Positions 1 to 7,067 of a DNA stretch of 35,056 nucleotides are shown piece after piece. How positions within the stretch are numbered: the stretch's first letter is position 1; every line of letters begins with the position of its first letter. Location: assembly GCA_018399795.1 (NCBI GenBank), contig JAGYOC010000198.1, positions 1 through 35,056 of the forward strand. Direction: 5' to 3'. A program made the translations under genes and the position numbers. The notes under the pieces were generated by a model, which saw nothing but the letters and a program-made list of their open reading frames with translations, was not told the DNA's origin and did no database searches. Source of the stretch: Dehalococcoidales bacterium. GTDB taxonomy: Bacteria > Chloroflexota > Dehalococcoidia > Dehalococcoidales > UBA5760.

Positions 1-380
1 CCTGTGAGCTGGTTAATATCTCGTCTTCAGTATTCCGTTACCGGCCGAAGCTTGGTAATGATGACATCTTACGAAAACGCCTTCGGGAGATGGCGGAGCA
101 GCGGAAACGGTTTGGTAGTCCCCGGCTGCACATCTTGCTTGAAAGGGAAGGTCTGGTGATAAACCATAAAAGCACAGAGAGGATATGTCGTGAAGAATGC
201 CTGGCACTGCGGAGGAAACGGAAAAGGGAAGGGGCCGCTGGTTTAAGGGTAATTATCCCATCGCCCAAGCGGACAAACGAAAGGTAGTCCATGGACTTCG
301 TGACCGACAGCATAATCACAGGCAGGCGATTTCGTGCTTTGGCTATTATCGATGACTATTCCAGGGAATGTCCGGTTTGA
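1..380 (+). pseudogene. IS3-family transposase (orfB) remnant
   Basis: The frame is open from base 3 and reads as the N-terminal part of an IS3-type OrfB integrase: a CELV.IS.SVFRYRP segment, then the RFGSPRLHILLEREG block and the basic LRRKRKR stretch of the HTH_21 region. An in-frame TAG at 285-287 stands where the family has the Trp of the WSMDFV motif. The same frame then continues through MDFVTD...GRRFRALAIIDDYSRE, the beginning of the rve catalytic domain, and ends at a TGA at 378-380. The rest of the catalytic domain is missing, so no DDE triad can be completed. The copy is therefore inactive, with a nonsense mutation and a 3' truncation; its 5' end lies outside the window. No terminal inverted repeat or target duplication was recognised. 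Confidence 0.85.
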
Positions 381-409
381 TAAGACCTATAGGGGCAGTA
401 TATGCAAGG

Positions 410-802
410 CTATTCAACAGCGATGGCTATGCGGAATGTCCGTTGCTCAACGCTGTCGTCGGTTGTGCTCCATTGAAGCATGGTATTACCGGTACTAAGT
501 GTCTTGAAAGTCCAGACATCCTGTCCCGTGCCGGGATTATGAGCAGTCTGTTGCACCACAGCTCCGTCATTTATCGACGCGGATTCTTGCCACTGAAATC
601 CCGTCGATGATCCGGAGCATAAGGCTACTGTAAACGATTTACCCACAGAAAACGAGTTTTTGGCAGCTGCAACAATGTCTTGCTTCTGAGCAAGATCGTC
701 ACAAGTGACCGTAATGGTAGCTTTCTCTAATTGTGGAGAGCATGCTAACAGAGGTATTAATGCGATACAGGCAACGCATATTAGTACTGTTCTGAATTTC
801 AT
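410..802 (-). CDS. Chagasin-like (MEROPS I42) protease inhibitor lipoprotein
   Basis: This is a 130-residue secreted protein if started at the ATG at 802, preceded by an AAGGGA Shine-Dalgarno-like site; an upstream ATG at 850 would add 16 residues ahead of the signal peptide. The start chosen gives a clean lipoprotein signal, MKFRTVLI... with lipobox LLAC and Cys21 as the anchor. The mature part carries a SSTGFQW segment and a GTGQDVWTFKTLSTGNTML segment. These match the NPTTGY and GxGxxxFxFxxxxxG loops of the chagasin/amoebiasin family, which inhibit papain-like cysteine proteases. The second Pro/Thr of the first loop is replaced (SSTGF), as in many bacterial members. The gene stands alone next to a transposase remnant. 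The family is fairly sure; inhibition of a particular protease is inference. Confidence 0.7.
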   Translation of the reverse strand: MKFRTVLICVACIALIPLLACSPQLEKATITVTCDDLAQKQDIVAAAKNSFSVGKSFTVALCSGSSTGFQWQESASINDGAVVQQTAHNPGTGQDVWTFKTLSTGNTMLQWSTTDDSVEQRTFRIAIAVE

Positions 803-891
803 TATTCCCTTAACACTGATTCTGTAGAAAAGCATAATATAGCGGGGCACCCAAATACAAATGTCTCTATGCTGGGGAAAGGGGTATGTTA

Positions 892-920
892 ATTATAACA
901 GGCAGGCGTAATAGCTTGAA
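892..920 (-). promoter_or_regulatory. Possible sigma-70 promoter for the chagasin-like gene
   Basis: On the minus strand a perfect TATAAT (892-897) lies 17 bases downstream of TTCAAG (915-920), a weak -35. It is about 90 bases upstream of the ATG at 802. The -10 is convincing; the -35 matches only three of six consensus bases. Confidence 0.35.
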
Positions 921-956
921 TGAAGCGCCCATTTTTCGCTAAAACAAAATTACCTC

Positions 957-996
957 TAGCGCTTAATTATCTGCAAAGAAGGCAGATTTTGCGCTA
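957..996. other. Nested inverted repeat (hairpin) in a 347-base gap
   Basis: The gap 803-1149 has no gene. It holds an outer stem TAGCGC (957-962) / GCGCTA (991-996) enclosing an inner stem ATCTGC (969-974) / GCAGAT (982-987) with loop AAAGAAG. A CGCTA at 937-941 could pair with TAGCG at 957-961 instead. On the minus strand the hairpin lies downstream of the small gene at 1150-1317 and is followed by the T-rich tract GTAATTTTGTTTT, so it may be a weak terminator. Confidence 0.45.
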
Positions 997-1149
997 GTGT
1001 TACATGATTGTCGTTAATGTAAAAAGGGAGCAGTCAACTCGCTAGTTCAGCTAACCCTAGGGCAGCAATTCGTTATCAAGCACAGGAGGATAAGGCTTTG
1101 CCGTTAGGGGTACACTTCCTATGATTATATTTACTCCTTTTCACTGAGG

Positions 1150-1317
1150 TCAGCAATGCACGAAGAATAGTACTCCCCAGAGAATGAGGTATGCACCGAT
1201 GAGGTAGGCAGCTATTCTGGGTACCACGCACATTATGATGCCAAATACTATGGCAATAATGGCAATTACGAACTGGGATACAGAAACCGCTCCGAGAAAG
1301 GGTATGGTAATATCCAT
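1150..1317 (-). CDS. DUF3096-like small membrane protein
   Basis: This 55-residue reading frame starts at an ATG at 1317, preceded by a strong GGGAGGT seven bases upstream, and ends at TGA 1150-1152. It is almost entirely hydrophobic: one membrane segment around residues 15-31 (FVIAIIAIVFGIIMCVV) and a second around 37-52 (AYLIGAYLILWGVLFF), joined by VVPRIAAY. The pattern of two short helices with a central P-R/L-x-x-x-Y and a YLI-x-x-G ending is what I know of the DUF3096 family, whose function is unknown. A longer frame over the same bases (1076-1333) shares the Shine-Dalgarno but encodes a Cys/His-rich non-hydrophobic sequence typical of a shadow, so I prefer this one. Confidence 0.75.
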   Translation of the reverse strand: MDITIPFLGAVSVSQFVIAIIAIVFGIIMCVVPRIAAYLIGAYLILWGVLFFVHC

Positions 1318-1481
1318 CAAGTATACCTCCCATATTTTGTTAATGATTTATACACCCGGTTGAGTCGAATGTCAATACGTTTTGGTGCGTCAACTGTGGG
1401 AAAGATTCTGTGATCATCTGTTGATTATGAATTGAACCAGTTTTATACTGAGCTTGGAATATTTTTTGTTACCGCACGGGA

Positions 1482-1509
1482 TTGACAGTTTTTGCTTGTG
1501 CACTATTAT
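1482..1509 (+). promoter_or_regulatory. Sigma-70-type promoter for the HAD hydrolase gene
   Basis: A consensus TTGACA (1482-1487) is followed after 16 bases by TATTAT (1504-1509). Transcription would start near 1517, about 20 bases before the ATG at 1539 and its AGGAG Shine-Dalgarno site. Confidence 0.65.
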
Positions 1510-1538
1510 GCTCAAGTATCAAATAGGCAGGAGTTACG

Positions 1539-2210
1539 ATGATAAAGGCAGTGTTTTTTGACTGGGTGGGTACCCTGTCTCACCCTGAACCTGACAGGGA
1601 TGAGAACATCCATAACGCGGCACGGGAGATGGGTTTTGAGCTTCCTCTTGATAATCTACTGGTAGGTGTCCTCAGGGCTGATAACCAGGTACCTGAAGGT
1701 GCTCCCCCGTGCTGGCGTGAAGGAGCACCGGAGGAACCATTCCTTCGCTGGTGGAAGGTGTTGCTGGATGAAGTCGGGGTTAAGCTGTCAGGGAGGGAGA
1801 TGTTGGGCATTACCGAGATAGTCGGGAAGCGCATCAGAGCCTTATCCTGGGTCCTCTACGACGATGTTATTCCTGTGGTTGAGCAGCTCAAGCAGAGGGG
1901 GTTAATTCTGGGTCTAATATCTGCGCACTATATTGGTAGAGCTGGCATGGAACCTTACCTCGATGTGGTGGTCACCGCCAAAGATGCCGGGGCTGATAAG
2001 CCGGAGCCTCCGATATTTATGGCCGCGGTTGAGCGAGCTGCCGTGGATGCAAAGGAGGTGCTCTTTATAGGCGACCAGTATGAAAGAGATATTGTCGGTG
2101 CCAGGCGGGTGGGAATCAATGCTGTTCTTATTGACCGGTACGATTTATTCCCCGGGATCACTGACTGCCCTCGGATAAAAGCTCTAAATCAGGTATTCGA
2201 TTACCTTTAA
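1539..2210 (+). CDS. HAD-superfamily hydrolase
   Basis: This 223-residue cytoplasmic protein follows a GGCAGGAG ribosome-binding site. The haloacid dehalogenase core is visible in order: motif I FFDWVGTL with nucleophile Asp8, motif II around Ser128 (GLISAH), motif III Lys154 (DKPEPPIF) and motif IV GDQYERD with Asp179 and Asp184. A mostly helical cap lies between roughly residues 18 and 100, as in subfamily I. The usual second Asp of motif I (D-x-D), the general acid/base in phosphatases, is Val10 here. Phosphonoacetaldehyde hydrolase likewise has a non-acidic residue there (DWAGT). The substrate cannot be named; phosphatase, phosphonatase-like or dehalogenase activity are all possible. It appears to be a single-gene unit with its own promoter. 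Confidence 0.85.
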   Translation: MIKAVFFDWVGTLSHPEPDRDENIHNAAREMGFELPLDNLLVGVLRADNQVPEGAPPCWREGAPEEPFLRWWKVLLDEVGVKLSGREMLGITEIVGKRIRALSWVLYDDVIPVVEQLKQRGLILGLISAHYIGRAGMEPYLDVVVTAKDAGADKPEPPIFMAAVERAAVDAKEVLFIGDQYERDIVGARRVGINAVLIDRYDLFPGITDCPRIKALNQVFDYL

Positions 2211-2318
2211 TTGGTTAATATCCTGTTCAACCCGGTCGATTGTTATCAAATATTAGCAGATTCTTACTTATTCAGTAACACCGGTTTGAGCGGTATTGGG
2301 AATAGCATTTCAGTGCTG

Positions 2319-2346
2319 TTGACAAATAATTCAGTCACTGTTTATG
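2319..2346 (+). promoter_or_regulatory. Possible promoter for the small membrane protein at 2362
   Basis: A perfect TTGACA (2319-2324) lies 16 bases before TTTATG (2341-2346), a poor -10. A transcript from here would begin close to the GGAGG at 2353-2357, which favours the ATG at 2362 over the one at 2344. Confidence 0.4.
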
Positions 2347-2361
2347 GCGGAAGGAGGAAAT

Positions 2362-2712
2362 ATGGCAGCAGAGCCGGAAAAGGATAGGGTTCAGGAAAAC
2401 GAAGGTGTAGGGAAGGAAGGAATAGATGGGAAATATGCTCACCATATCAGGGGCGAAGTAGCCAGGCAGCTCGAAAGCCTGAGTTTTACCGGGAAAATCA
2501 CCAGTGAGATAATCGGAATACAGGAAAACCTGAAACTGCACCACAAGATACTGTATGCGGCGCTGGTCTTTTTCGGCCTGGTGCTGATATGGTCCGGTGC
2601 CTGGGACCTGATTGAAATCACACCGGTTCTCAAGAAGCCCGTTTTTGCCCTGATTATCGGCGTGTCAATTCTCGCCTCAACTAGAACCCTGTACAAAAAG
2701 CTGGCGGGATGA
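2362..2712 (+). CDS. Hypothetical membrane protein with two transmembrane helices
   Basis: I do not recognise a family. The 116-residue product begins at the ATG at 2362, directly after a textbook GGAAGGAGG site; an in-frame ATG at 2344 lies upstream of that site and is less likely. Residues 1-60 are polar and charged, including an acidic start and an IRGEVARQLESLSFTGKI segment that may be helical. Two hydrophobic helices follow, LYAALVFFGLVLIWSGAW near residues 66-83 and VFALIIGVSILAS near 95-107, ending in a short basic tail. It is predicted to be an inner-membrane protein with its N-terminal domain in the cytoplasm. It converges on the monooxygenase-like gene with only 11 bases between the stops. 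Confidence 0.7.
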   Translation: MAAEPEKDRVQENEGVGKEGIDGKYAHHIRGEVARQLESLSFTGKITSEIIGIQENLKLHHKILYAALVFFGLVLIWSGAWDLIEITPVLKKPVFALIIGVSILASTRTLYKKLAG

Positions 2713-2723
2713 GATAGGGCGGT

Positions 2724-3023
2724 CTATAGAGATTCAACTACCTCGTATTCTTCAATCTGGGGTTGGCCCTCTATGTGTTTGGGCAGCTCAGCCAGGAGTT
2801 CCTTGATGTAGGGCTGTGACATATGAATCGCTTCCCAGGCATTTTTGTCCCGGTAGCGCTCGTATAGCACTATCTCGGTTGAATCACCGACTTTGTAGTG
2901 CATGTCGTATATCAGGGTTTCCTTCTCGTTACGGCGCACCTTTTCCGCAGTCTCCCTCATTAAACTCCGGATGGCTTCCTCCTCGCCCTTTATTGCCTTT
3001 AATCTGACGACCAGTGCGAACAT
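2724..3023 (-). CDS. Antibiotic biosynthesis monooxygenase (ABM) domain protein, YgiN-like
   Basis: This 99-residue protein begins at an ATG at 3023 with GGAGGT six bases upstream. It is one ferredoxin-like ABM domain: strand MFALVVRLKAIKG, helix EEEAIRSLMRETAEKVRRNE, strand TLIYDMHYKV, strand EIVLYERYRDKNAWEAIHMSQPY and the C-terminal helix and strand. The Y-x-R-Y...W-x-x-H-x-x-S/T-x-x pattern is typical of the family. Members act on quinols or other aromatics without a cofactor, or are stress proteins of unclear activity. The single domain implies a dimer. No neighbouring gene points to a substrate. Confidence 0.8.
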   Translation of the reverse strand: MFALVVRLKAIKGEEEAIRSLMRETAEKVRRNEKETLIYDMHYKVGDSTEIVLYERYRDKNAWEAIHMSQPYIKELLAELPKHIEGQPQIEEYEVVESL

Positions 3024-3308
3024 ATTCTACCTCCGCGATGAAAACTGTATTGAGTACAATCATACCACTGAACTGGGCTTGGATAAATGCCAGCGACGGG
3101 GATTAGACTCTCCGGGTAGCTGCCTGTTTGTTGCAAACCGTCCAGGCATGGTTATGATAAAGGTCATATTGGTGGTAAATAGTCCTAACGGTTGATTGTT
3201 CCGGCAGGATTTGTGAGTTATACACAACATATAAATATACCATGGCGGGTGCCGCTTGAGAAAAAATAGACTTCTCGGTTGCGGTAATTATCCTGCTACC
3301 CCCTGGTA

Positions 3309-3327
3309 TTGCATCGTGGCGATGCAA
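3309..3327. repeat. Short perfect inverted repeat in a 416-base intergenic region
   Basis: The stretch 3024-3439 has no convincing gene. It contains an 8-base inverted repeat, TTGCATCG (3309-3316) and CGATGCAA (3320-3327), separated by TGG. The repeat ends 35 bases before the -35 element of the next promoter. It could be an operator or a tight hairpin; there is no U-tract after it. A weaker repeat TTGTG/CACAA lies at 3211-3227. Confidence 0.4.
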
Positions 3328-3362
3328 ACGAGTGAGGGATTAACACCCAGGTTTTATTGGTA

Positions 3363-3391
3363 TTGACAAATTTTTATCAGCATACTAGACT
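3363..3391 (+). promoter_or_regulatory. Sigma-70-type promoter for the two-component operon
   Basis: TTGACA (3363-3368) is followed by a 17-base spacer and TAGACT (3386-3391). A transcript would start near 3398 and give a leader of about 40 bases before the TTG start at 3440. Confidence 0.7.
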
Positions 3392-3439
3392 ATGTTCCCG
3401 ACAGGTCTTTTTTTAAAACGTGACTTCTGAGGGGGATAT

Positions 3440-3682
3440 TTGCATCCGAAATATGCTAGCGGGCAGCAGGTTATTATCGTATCGGTAAAGGATAAAAACC
3501 ATTGTCCCAAATACCCCGAAATCGAAAACTACGTTGGTGACCTCGCGATTGTGGTGGACTGCTACTGGGTGGGTTTTGAGGAATTGGATCTGCCCAGGGA
3601 ATACTTCATATACCGGGTATACATATCCAGAATCAATACCGAGATATCGGTGCAGGAAGAGGCGATAAAGAAAGCATTCTAG
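3440..3682 (+). CDS. Small hypothetical protein upstream of the sensor kinase
   Basis: This 80-residue protein starts at a TTG preceded by GAGGGGG, with a strong promoter immediately upstream, so it is probably expressed. No family is recognised with confidence. The composition is beta-rich: QQVIIVSVKDKN, YVGDLAIVVDCYWVGFEELDL, YFIYRVYISRI and then a C-terminal ISVQEEAIKKAF helix. The layout (G-x-x-V, a Y-x-G-x-x-A/G-x-V strand, Y-x-Y-x-V) looks like a small SH3/KOW-type barrel, but that is a guess. It is the first gene ahead of a histidine kinase and response regulator, with 67 bases before the kinase start, so it is probably in the same operon. Confidence 0.65.
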   Translation: MHPKYASGQQVIIVSVKDKNHCPKYPEIENYVGDLAIVVDCYWVGFEELDLPREYFIYRVYISRINTEISVQEEAIKKAF

Positions 3683-3749
3683 CCCGTTGTGTTAAACGAA
3701 CGATAATCTCAGTAGATGTCTTATCGGTAAAGTACTGGGTGGTAAAGAA

Positions 3750-5324
3750 GTGGTAGACCGGGAAAACGAAGAGCAGACAATTAAGTGGTTCATTGATTTG
3801 GGCAGTCAGGAGCAGGACAGAAGTCGTGCCAACTGTAACGAGTTGTTGAGCTGCTACTCCCTGGTATCGAATATACCGGACGTACTGTGGAAGACAGACC
3901 GGGAAAACCATATCGTCTACATCAGCGAAAATATCGAAGCCATAACCGGATACAGCCCACAGCAAGAATATGGGATGAGCAGGTTCATTGACTGGGTTGA
4001 GAGGGTCCACCCCGATGACGTCGATGACTTTGTGGCAGCCAATGAAGCGCTTTTTAAAACGGATATGCCGTTCAGTATCGAGTACCGCATGCGCAGAAAA
4101 GACGGGCGGTGGGTCTGGATACACGGGAGGACCTTCGCTATCTGTTATGAAAACGGCAAGAAGTATGCCACCGGCATAATGTCAGAAATCACCGATCGTA
4201 AAGAAGCCGAGCTACGCATCAAGGAATTGAAGGACAAGTACGAGACGCTGATTAAAAACATTCCGGTGGTGGTTTATTCCACACTTCCCGACGAGACTGC
4301 CACCATGTCATTCGTATCGGAGCGGTGGCAGGAATGGACAGGCTTCTCACCCGAGGAAACCTATGGAGAGCCACAGACATGGCCGAATTCCGTTCACCCC
4401 GAGGACAGGGATAGGGCGGTTCAGGCCTATGTGGAGGCCTATGAGACCAGGAAGGAGTATTTTTCCGAGTACCGTCTGGCAAATAAAAATAGCGGGGAAG
4501 TACGCTGGGTGTTGGACCATGGCATACCGGTGGCGGATGGCAATAGGCATATCGAGAGATTCGATGGCATAATGCTGGATATCACCGACAAGGTGCAGGC
4601 AGAGCAGGCGCTGATCGAAGCCAATGACAGGCTTGAAATGCGGGTAAAAGAGAGGACCGCAGAACTGGGTGCGCTCTCCCGCCGGCTTGTCGAGGCCCAG
4701 GAAATGGAGCGACATAACGTCGCCGGTGAATTACATGACCAGATAGGTCAGTACCTGACCGCACTCAAGATTTCCCTGGACAGAGCGGCCCATCTACCAA
4801 AGAACGAAGTTGCCGCCGGCCTCAAGCATGCCACGTCGCTGGTCAACGAGTTAATGGCGGAGGTGCGCAGCATATCGCTCGACTTACGCCCACCGATGCT
4901 GGATGACCTGGGTCTGGTACCCGCACTGCTCTGGTATTTTGAACGCTGTAAAGTGCAGACTGGTATAGAAGTGGAATTCAAGCACAGGGTGATCGAAAAC
5001 GATTTGCCCCCGGAGATAGGCACCGCTGCTTACCGGATTATTCAGGAAGCCTTAACCAATGTTGCACGCCATGCCAGAGTAACCAGCCTGGCAGTAAATC
5101 TCTGGACCGGGGAAGGTATGCTTAAGTTGCGGGTGGAGGACAACGGTGTGGGGTTTCGTATTGAAGACCTGCCGGTTGAGAGATCGGTTGGTCTCCGGAG
5201 CATGAGGGAAAGGGCGTCATTGCTCGGTGGTGAATTGGTGGTTAGCTCCACTCCCGGTAGTGGTACCTGCATTACGGCTGAATTGCCGCTTAGGGGTGCA
5301 GCAGGCAAAGGAGGAGAAAAGTGA
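3750..5324 (+). CDS. Cytoplasmic PAS-PAS sensor histidine kinase (NarX/UhpB type)
   Basis: The 524-residue kinase begins at GTG 3750; the Shine-Dalgarno is weak, so the exact start is uncertain. No membrane segment or signal peptide is visible, so it should sense an intracellular cue. Domains in order: PAS/PAC 1 (about 35-150, ending in GIMSEITDRKEAE), PAS/PAC 2 (about 163-282, ending in GIMLDITDKVQAE), a coiled-coil linker (284-312), a HisKA_3 dimerisation domain with phospho-acceptor His329 in ELHDQIGQ, and a HATPase_c domain with N-box EALTNVARHA (432-441) and G-box DNGVGF (464-469). HisKA_3 kinases pair with NarL/LuxR regulators, and one overlaps its stop codon by four bases. The ligand or cofactor of the PAS domains cannot be read from sequence. 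Confidence 0.92.
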   Translation: MVDRENEEQTIKWFIDLGSQEQDRSRANCNELLSCYSLVSNIPDVLWKTDRENHIVYISENIEAITGYSPQQEYGMSRFIDWVERVHPDDVDDFVAANEALFKTDMPFSIEYRMRRKDGRWVWIHGRTFAICYENGKKYATGIMSEITDRKEAELRIKELKDKYETLIKNIPVVVYSTLPDETATMSFVSERWQEWTGFSPEETYGEPQTWPNSVHPEDRDRAVQAYVEAYETRKEYFSEYRLANKNSGEVRWVLDHGIPVADGNRHIERFDGIMLDITDKVQAEQALIEANDRLEMRVKERTAELGALSRRLVEAQEMERHNVAGELHDQIGQYLTALKISLDRAAHLPKNEVAAGLKHATSLVNELMAEVRSISLDLRPPMLDDLGLVPALLWYFERCKVQTGIEVEFKHRVIENDLPPEIGTAAYRIIQEALTNVARHARVTSLAVNLWTGEGMLKLRVEDNGVGFRIEDLPVERSVGLRSMRERASLLGGELVVSSTPGSGTCITAELPLRGAAGKGGEK

Positions 5325-5986
5325 TAACCGTAGTACTGGCTGACGATCATACCATCGTACGTCAGGGAATCAGGGCACTGCTGGAGGCGGAAAAGGATAT
5401 CAGCATTGTCGGGGAAACCGACAATGGGCTGGGAGCGGTGGAGATGGTCGGGCAACTTCAGCCGGACATTCTGGTCCTTGACCTTATGATGGGAGGGGTT
5501 AATGGCCTCGAGGTTACCCGTAGAATCAGGTGCTATTCAGAAAATATCGGTATCGTCATCCTGTCTATGTATGGAGACGAGAGCTATGTTGTGGAGGCCC
5601 TCCGCAGCGGAGCGAAGGCATATGTCCTCAAGGATTCTACCGCTGATGACCTGGTAGCTGCGGTACGTACGGTGGCTTCGGGAAGGCGTTACCTCAGCTC
5701 AACGCTCTCCGAGCAGGCAATCAGCGCCTATATGAAGAAGACACAGCCGGTGATGGCGGAGAACTTCAATGACCTCACCAAGAGGGAGTGGGAGGTCTTG
5801 AACCTCGTTGCCCAAGACTATACCAACGGTGAGATAGCCAAAAAGCTCGGCATTGCTGAACATACTGTCAAGATACACCGCGGGAGCATGATGCATAAGC
5901 TGGGGCTGAGTTCCCACAACCAGTTGATTCGTTATGCTATCAAGAATAAAATAATAGCCCTCGATGACCGGTTAGACGCTGTATAA
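5321..5986 (+). CDS. NarL/LuxR-family response regulator
   Basis: This 221-residue regulator starts at GTG 5321, overlapping the kinase stop (GTGA), behind AAAGGAGGAG. The receiver domain occupies about residues 1-120: acidic pair Asp8-Asp9, phospho-acceptor Asp54 in LVLDLMMGG, Ser in VILSM and Lys in YVLKDSTADDL. A linker leads to a LuxR-type helix-turn-helix at about 150-212 (LTKREWEVLNLVAQDYTNGEIAKKLGIAEHTVK...). The overlap indicates translational coupling, so kinase and regulator form one two-component system. Its targets are unknown; the promoter at 3363 suggests it may control its own operon, but I saw no clear binding site. Confidence 0.95.
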   Translation: MITVVLADDHTIVRQGIRALLEAEKDISIVGETDNGLGAVEMVGQLQPDILVLDLMMGGVNGLEVTRRIRCYSENIGIVILSMYGDESYVVEALRSGAKAYVLKDSTADDLVAAVRTVASGRRYLSSTLSEQAISAYMKKTQPVMAENFNDLTKREWEVLNLVAQDYTNGEIAKKLGIAEHTVKIHRGSMMHKLGLSSHNQLIRYAIKNKIIALDDRLDAV

Positions 5987-6052
5987 CAAATTAAACATCT
6001 CCCCCTTTTCTGCCTGGCTGGTCACATTATCTCAGTCATTCGGAGCAATTCA

Positions 6053-6690
6053 TCAGAAACCCCTCTGCGTGAGACGTTCCAGTTGACCGAGATAGGTGGT
6101 ATCATTGTGCTTGATTGGCCTGTGGTGGTCGCCGGCATATTCGAAGATGCTTATATTTCTGAGGTCAACCTTGATATCCCAGAAACGGGAGTTATCCAGA
6201 CCCAGTATCAGGCATATTATCACCTTACCTTGCTTACCACCCGGTGAGAGACCAGTGCCAGCTTGCCGGCGTGCTTTGCTAGCAGACTGTCAAGCAGGAT
6301 CTTCACCCTTTCCCGTACCTCCTCCATGTTCTCTCCGTCGGGGAAGTCGACCCGGTGGGGGGCGTTCAGCCATTTACGGTAAAGCTCCGGGTAGTTGCCT
6401 TTTACCGCCTGGTGGGTTTGCTCCTCCCATGCGCCATAGTCCAGGTCGATCAGCTCCTGGGTTATCCTGATATCGAGATTCTGGTATCTGGCCACGGAGA
6501 CTGCCGTATCCAGGGCGCGTTTCAGCGGGGTGGAATAGATTGCTTCCAGCTTTGGTTCGGCAAGATACTTCCCCAGGGACTCCGCCTGACTGATGCAGGT
6601 CTCGTTCAAACCGATACCATGCCTGTCCCGGAAGATTTCACCCCCTGTTCAACTGCGTTTCGCCAGCCGGATAACGATTATCTGGCTCAT
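6053..6690 (-). pseudogene. Histidine phosphatase (phosphoglycerate mutase-like) pseudogene
   Basis: Read from ATG 6690 the frame begins MSQIIVIR and then breaks. A one-base loss near 6666-6669 destroys the catalytic RHG, and GETQLNRG continues in the next frame. An extra base in the G-run at 6641-6645 restores the original frame, which reads GEIFRDRHGIGLNET through to LVSHRVVSKV. A tandem duplication of AAGGT (plus-strand 6222-6231) then shifts the frame again and causes an early stop. In the shifted frame the expected C-terminus is still readable as ICLILGLDNSRFWDIKV...THL-type sequence to a stop at 6053. Intact relatives are about 210 residues long with RHGET, a YSSPLKRA-like segment (here YSTPLKRA) and SH near the end. 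Three lesions in one gene, when the neighbours are intact, point to real decay rather than sequencing error. Confidence 0.85.
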
Positions 6691-6956
6691 GGGTATATTT
6701 TGTTATTTTGAACCCGGCAATGTAAATTCTTGCAGCAGCCGAGATTATTGCAGTCTGGGATATTTCGGGTGCCGTCGTAAATTTTCTTCCCGGCATAGTT
6801 ACTACTATCGGGGAAAGCATATACTATGGAACTAGTAAGGTTATAAGCGAAATAACCGGATAGGTGATTGTATGTACAGCTTAGGTAAGTTATATTAAGT
6901 ATTGCTTATCTCAGTGGACTTATGGATATCTTAAGGGTGGATAGGGGATTAAACCG

Positions 6957-7052
6957 GTGAGCAGGCGGACAAGAATAGTAATAACGGTCATAGCGCTGGT
7001 TGTGGCAGGCTGTATAGCCTACGGCATATGGATGGGGATGCAATATGCGTGA
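6957..7052 (+). CDS. Putative 31-residue single-pass membrane peptide
   Basis: A GTG at 6957 opens a 31-residue frame ending at TGA 7050-7052. The start is basic (SRRTR), followed by one hydrophobic helix (IVITVIALVVAGCIAYGIWMG) and a short tail. An AGGGG tract lies about ten bases upstream. The next gene, with its own good ribosome-binding site, starts 15 bases downstream, so the two are probably co-transcribed. No family is recognised. Short frames like this can arise by chance; the charge pattern and the tight spacing are the only support. Confidence 0.45.
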   Translation: MSRRTRIVITVIALVVAGCIAYGIWMGMQYA

Positions 7053-7067
7053 TAAAGGAGTCTACAG

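Noticed and set aside
1076..1333. 85-residue frame on the minus strand
   Set aside because: It overlaps the 55-residue hydrophobic frame, shares its ribosome-binding site and has a Cys/His-rich sequence without domain features; the DUF3096-like frame explains the region better.
3103..3327. 74-residue minus-strand frame in the gap before the two-component operon
   Set aside because: No ribosome-binding site, no recognisable domain, and random-looking composition.
6096..6470. 124-residue plus-strand frame across the phosphatase pseudogene
   Set aside because: Low-complexity Pro/Arg/Ser content typical of an antisense shadow; the minus strand carries clear family motifs.
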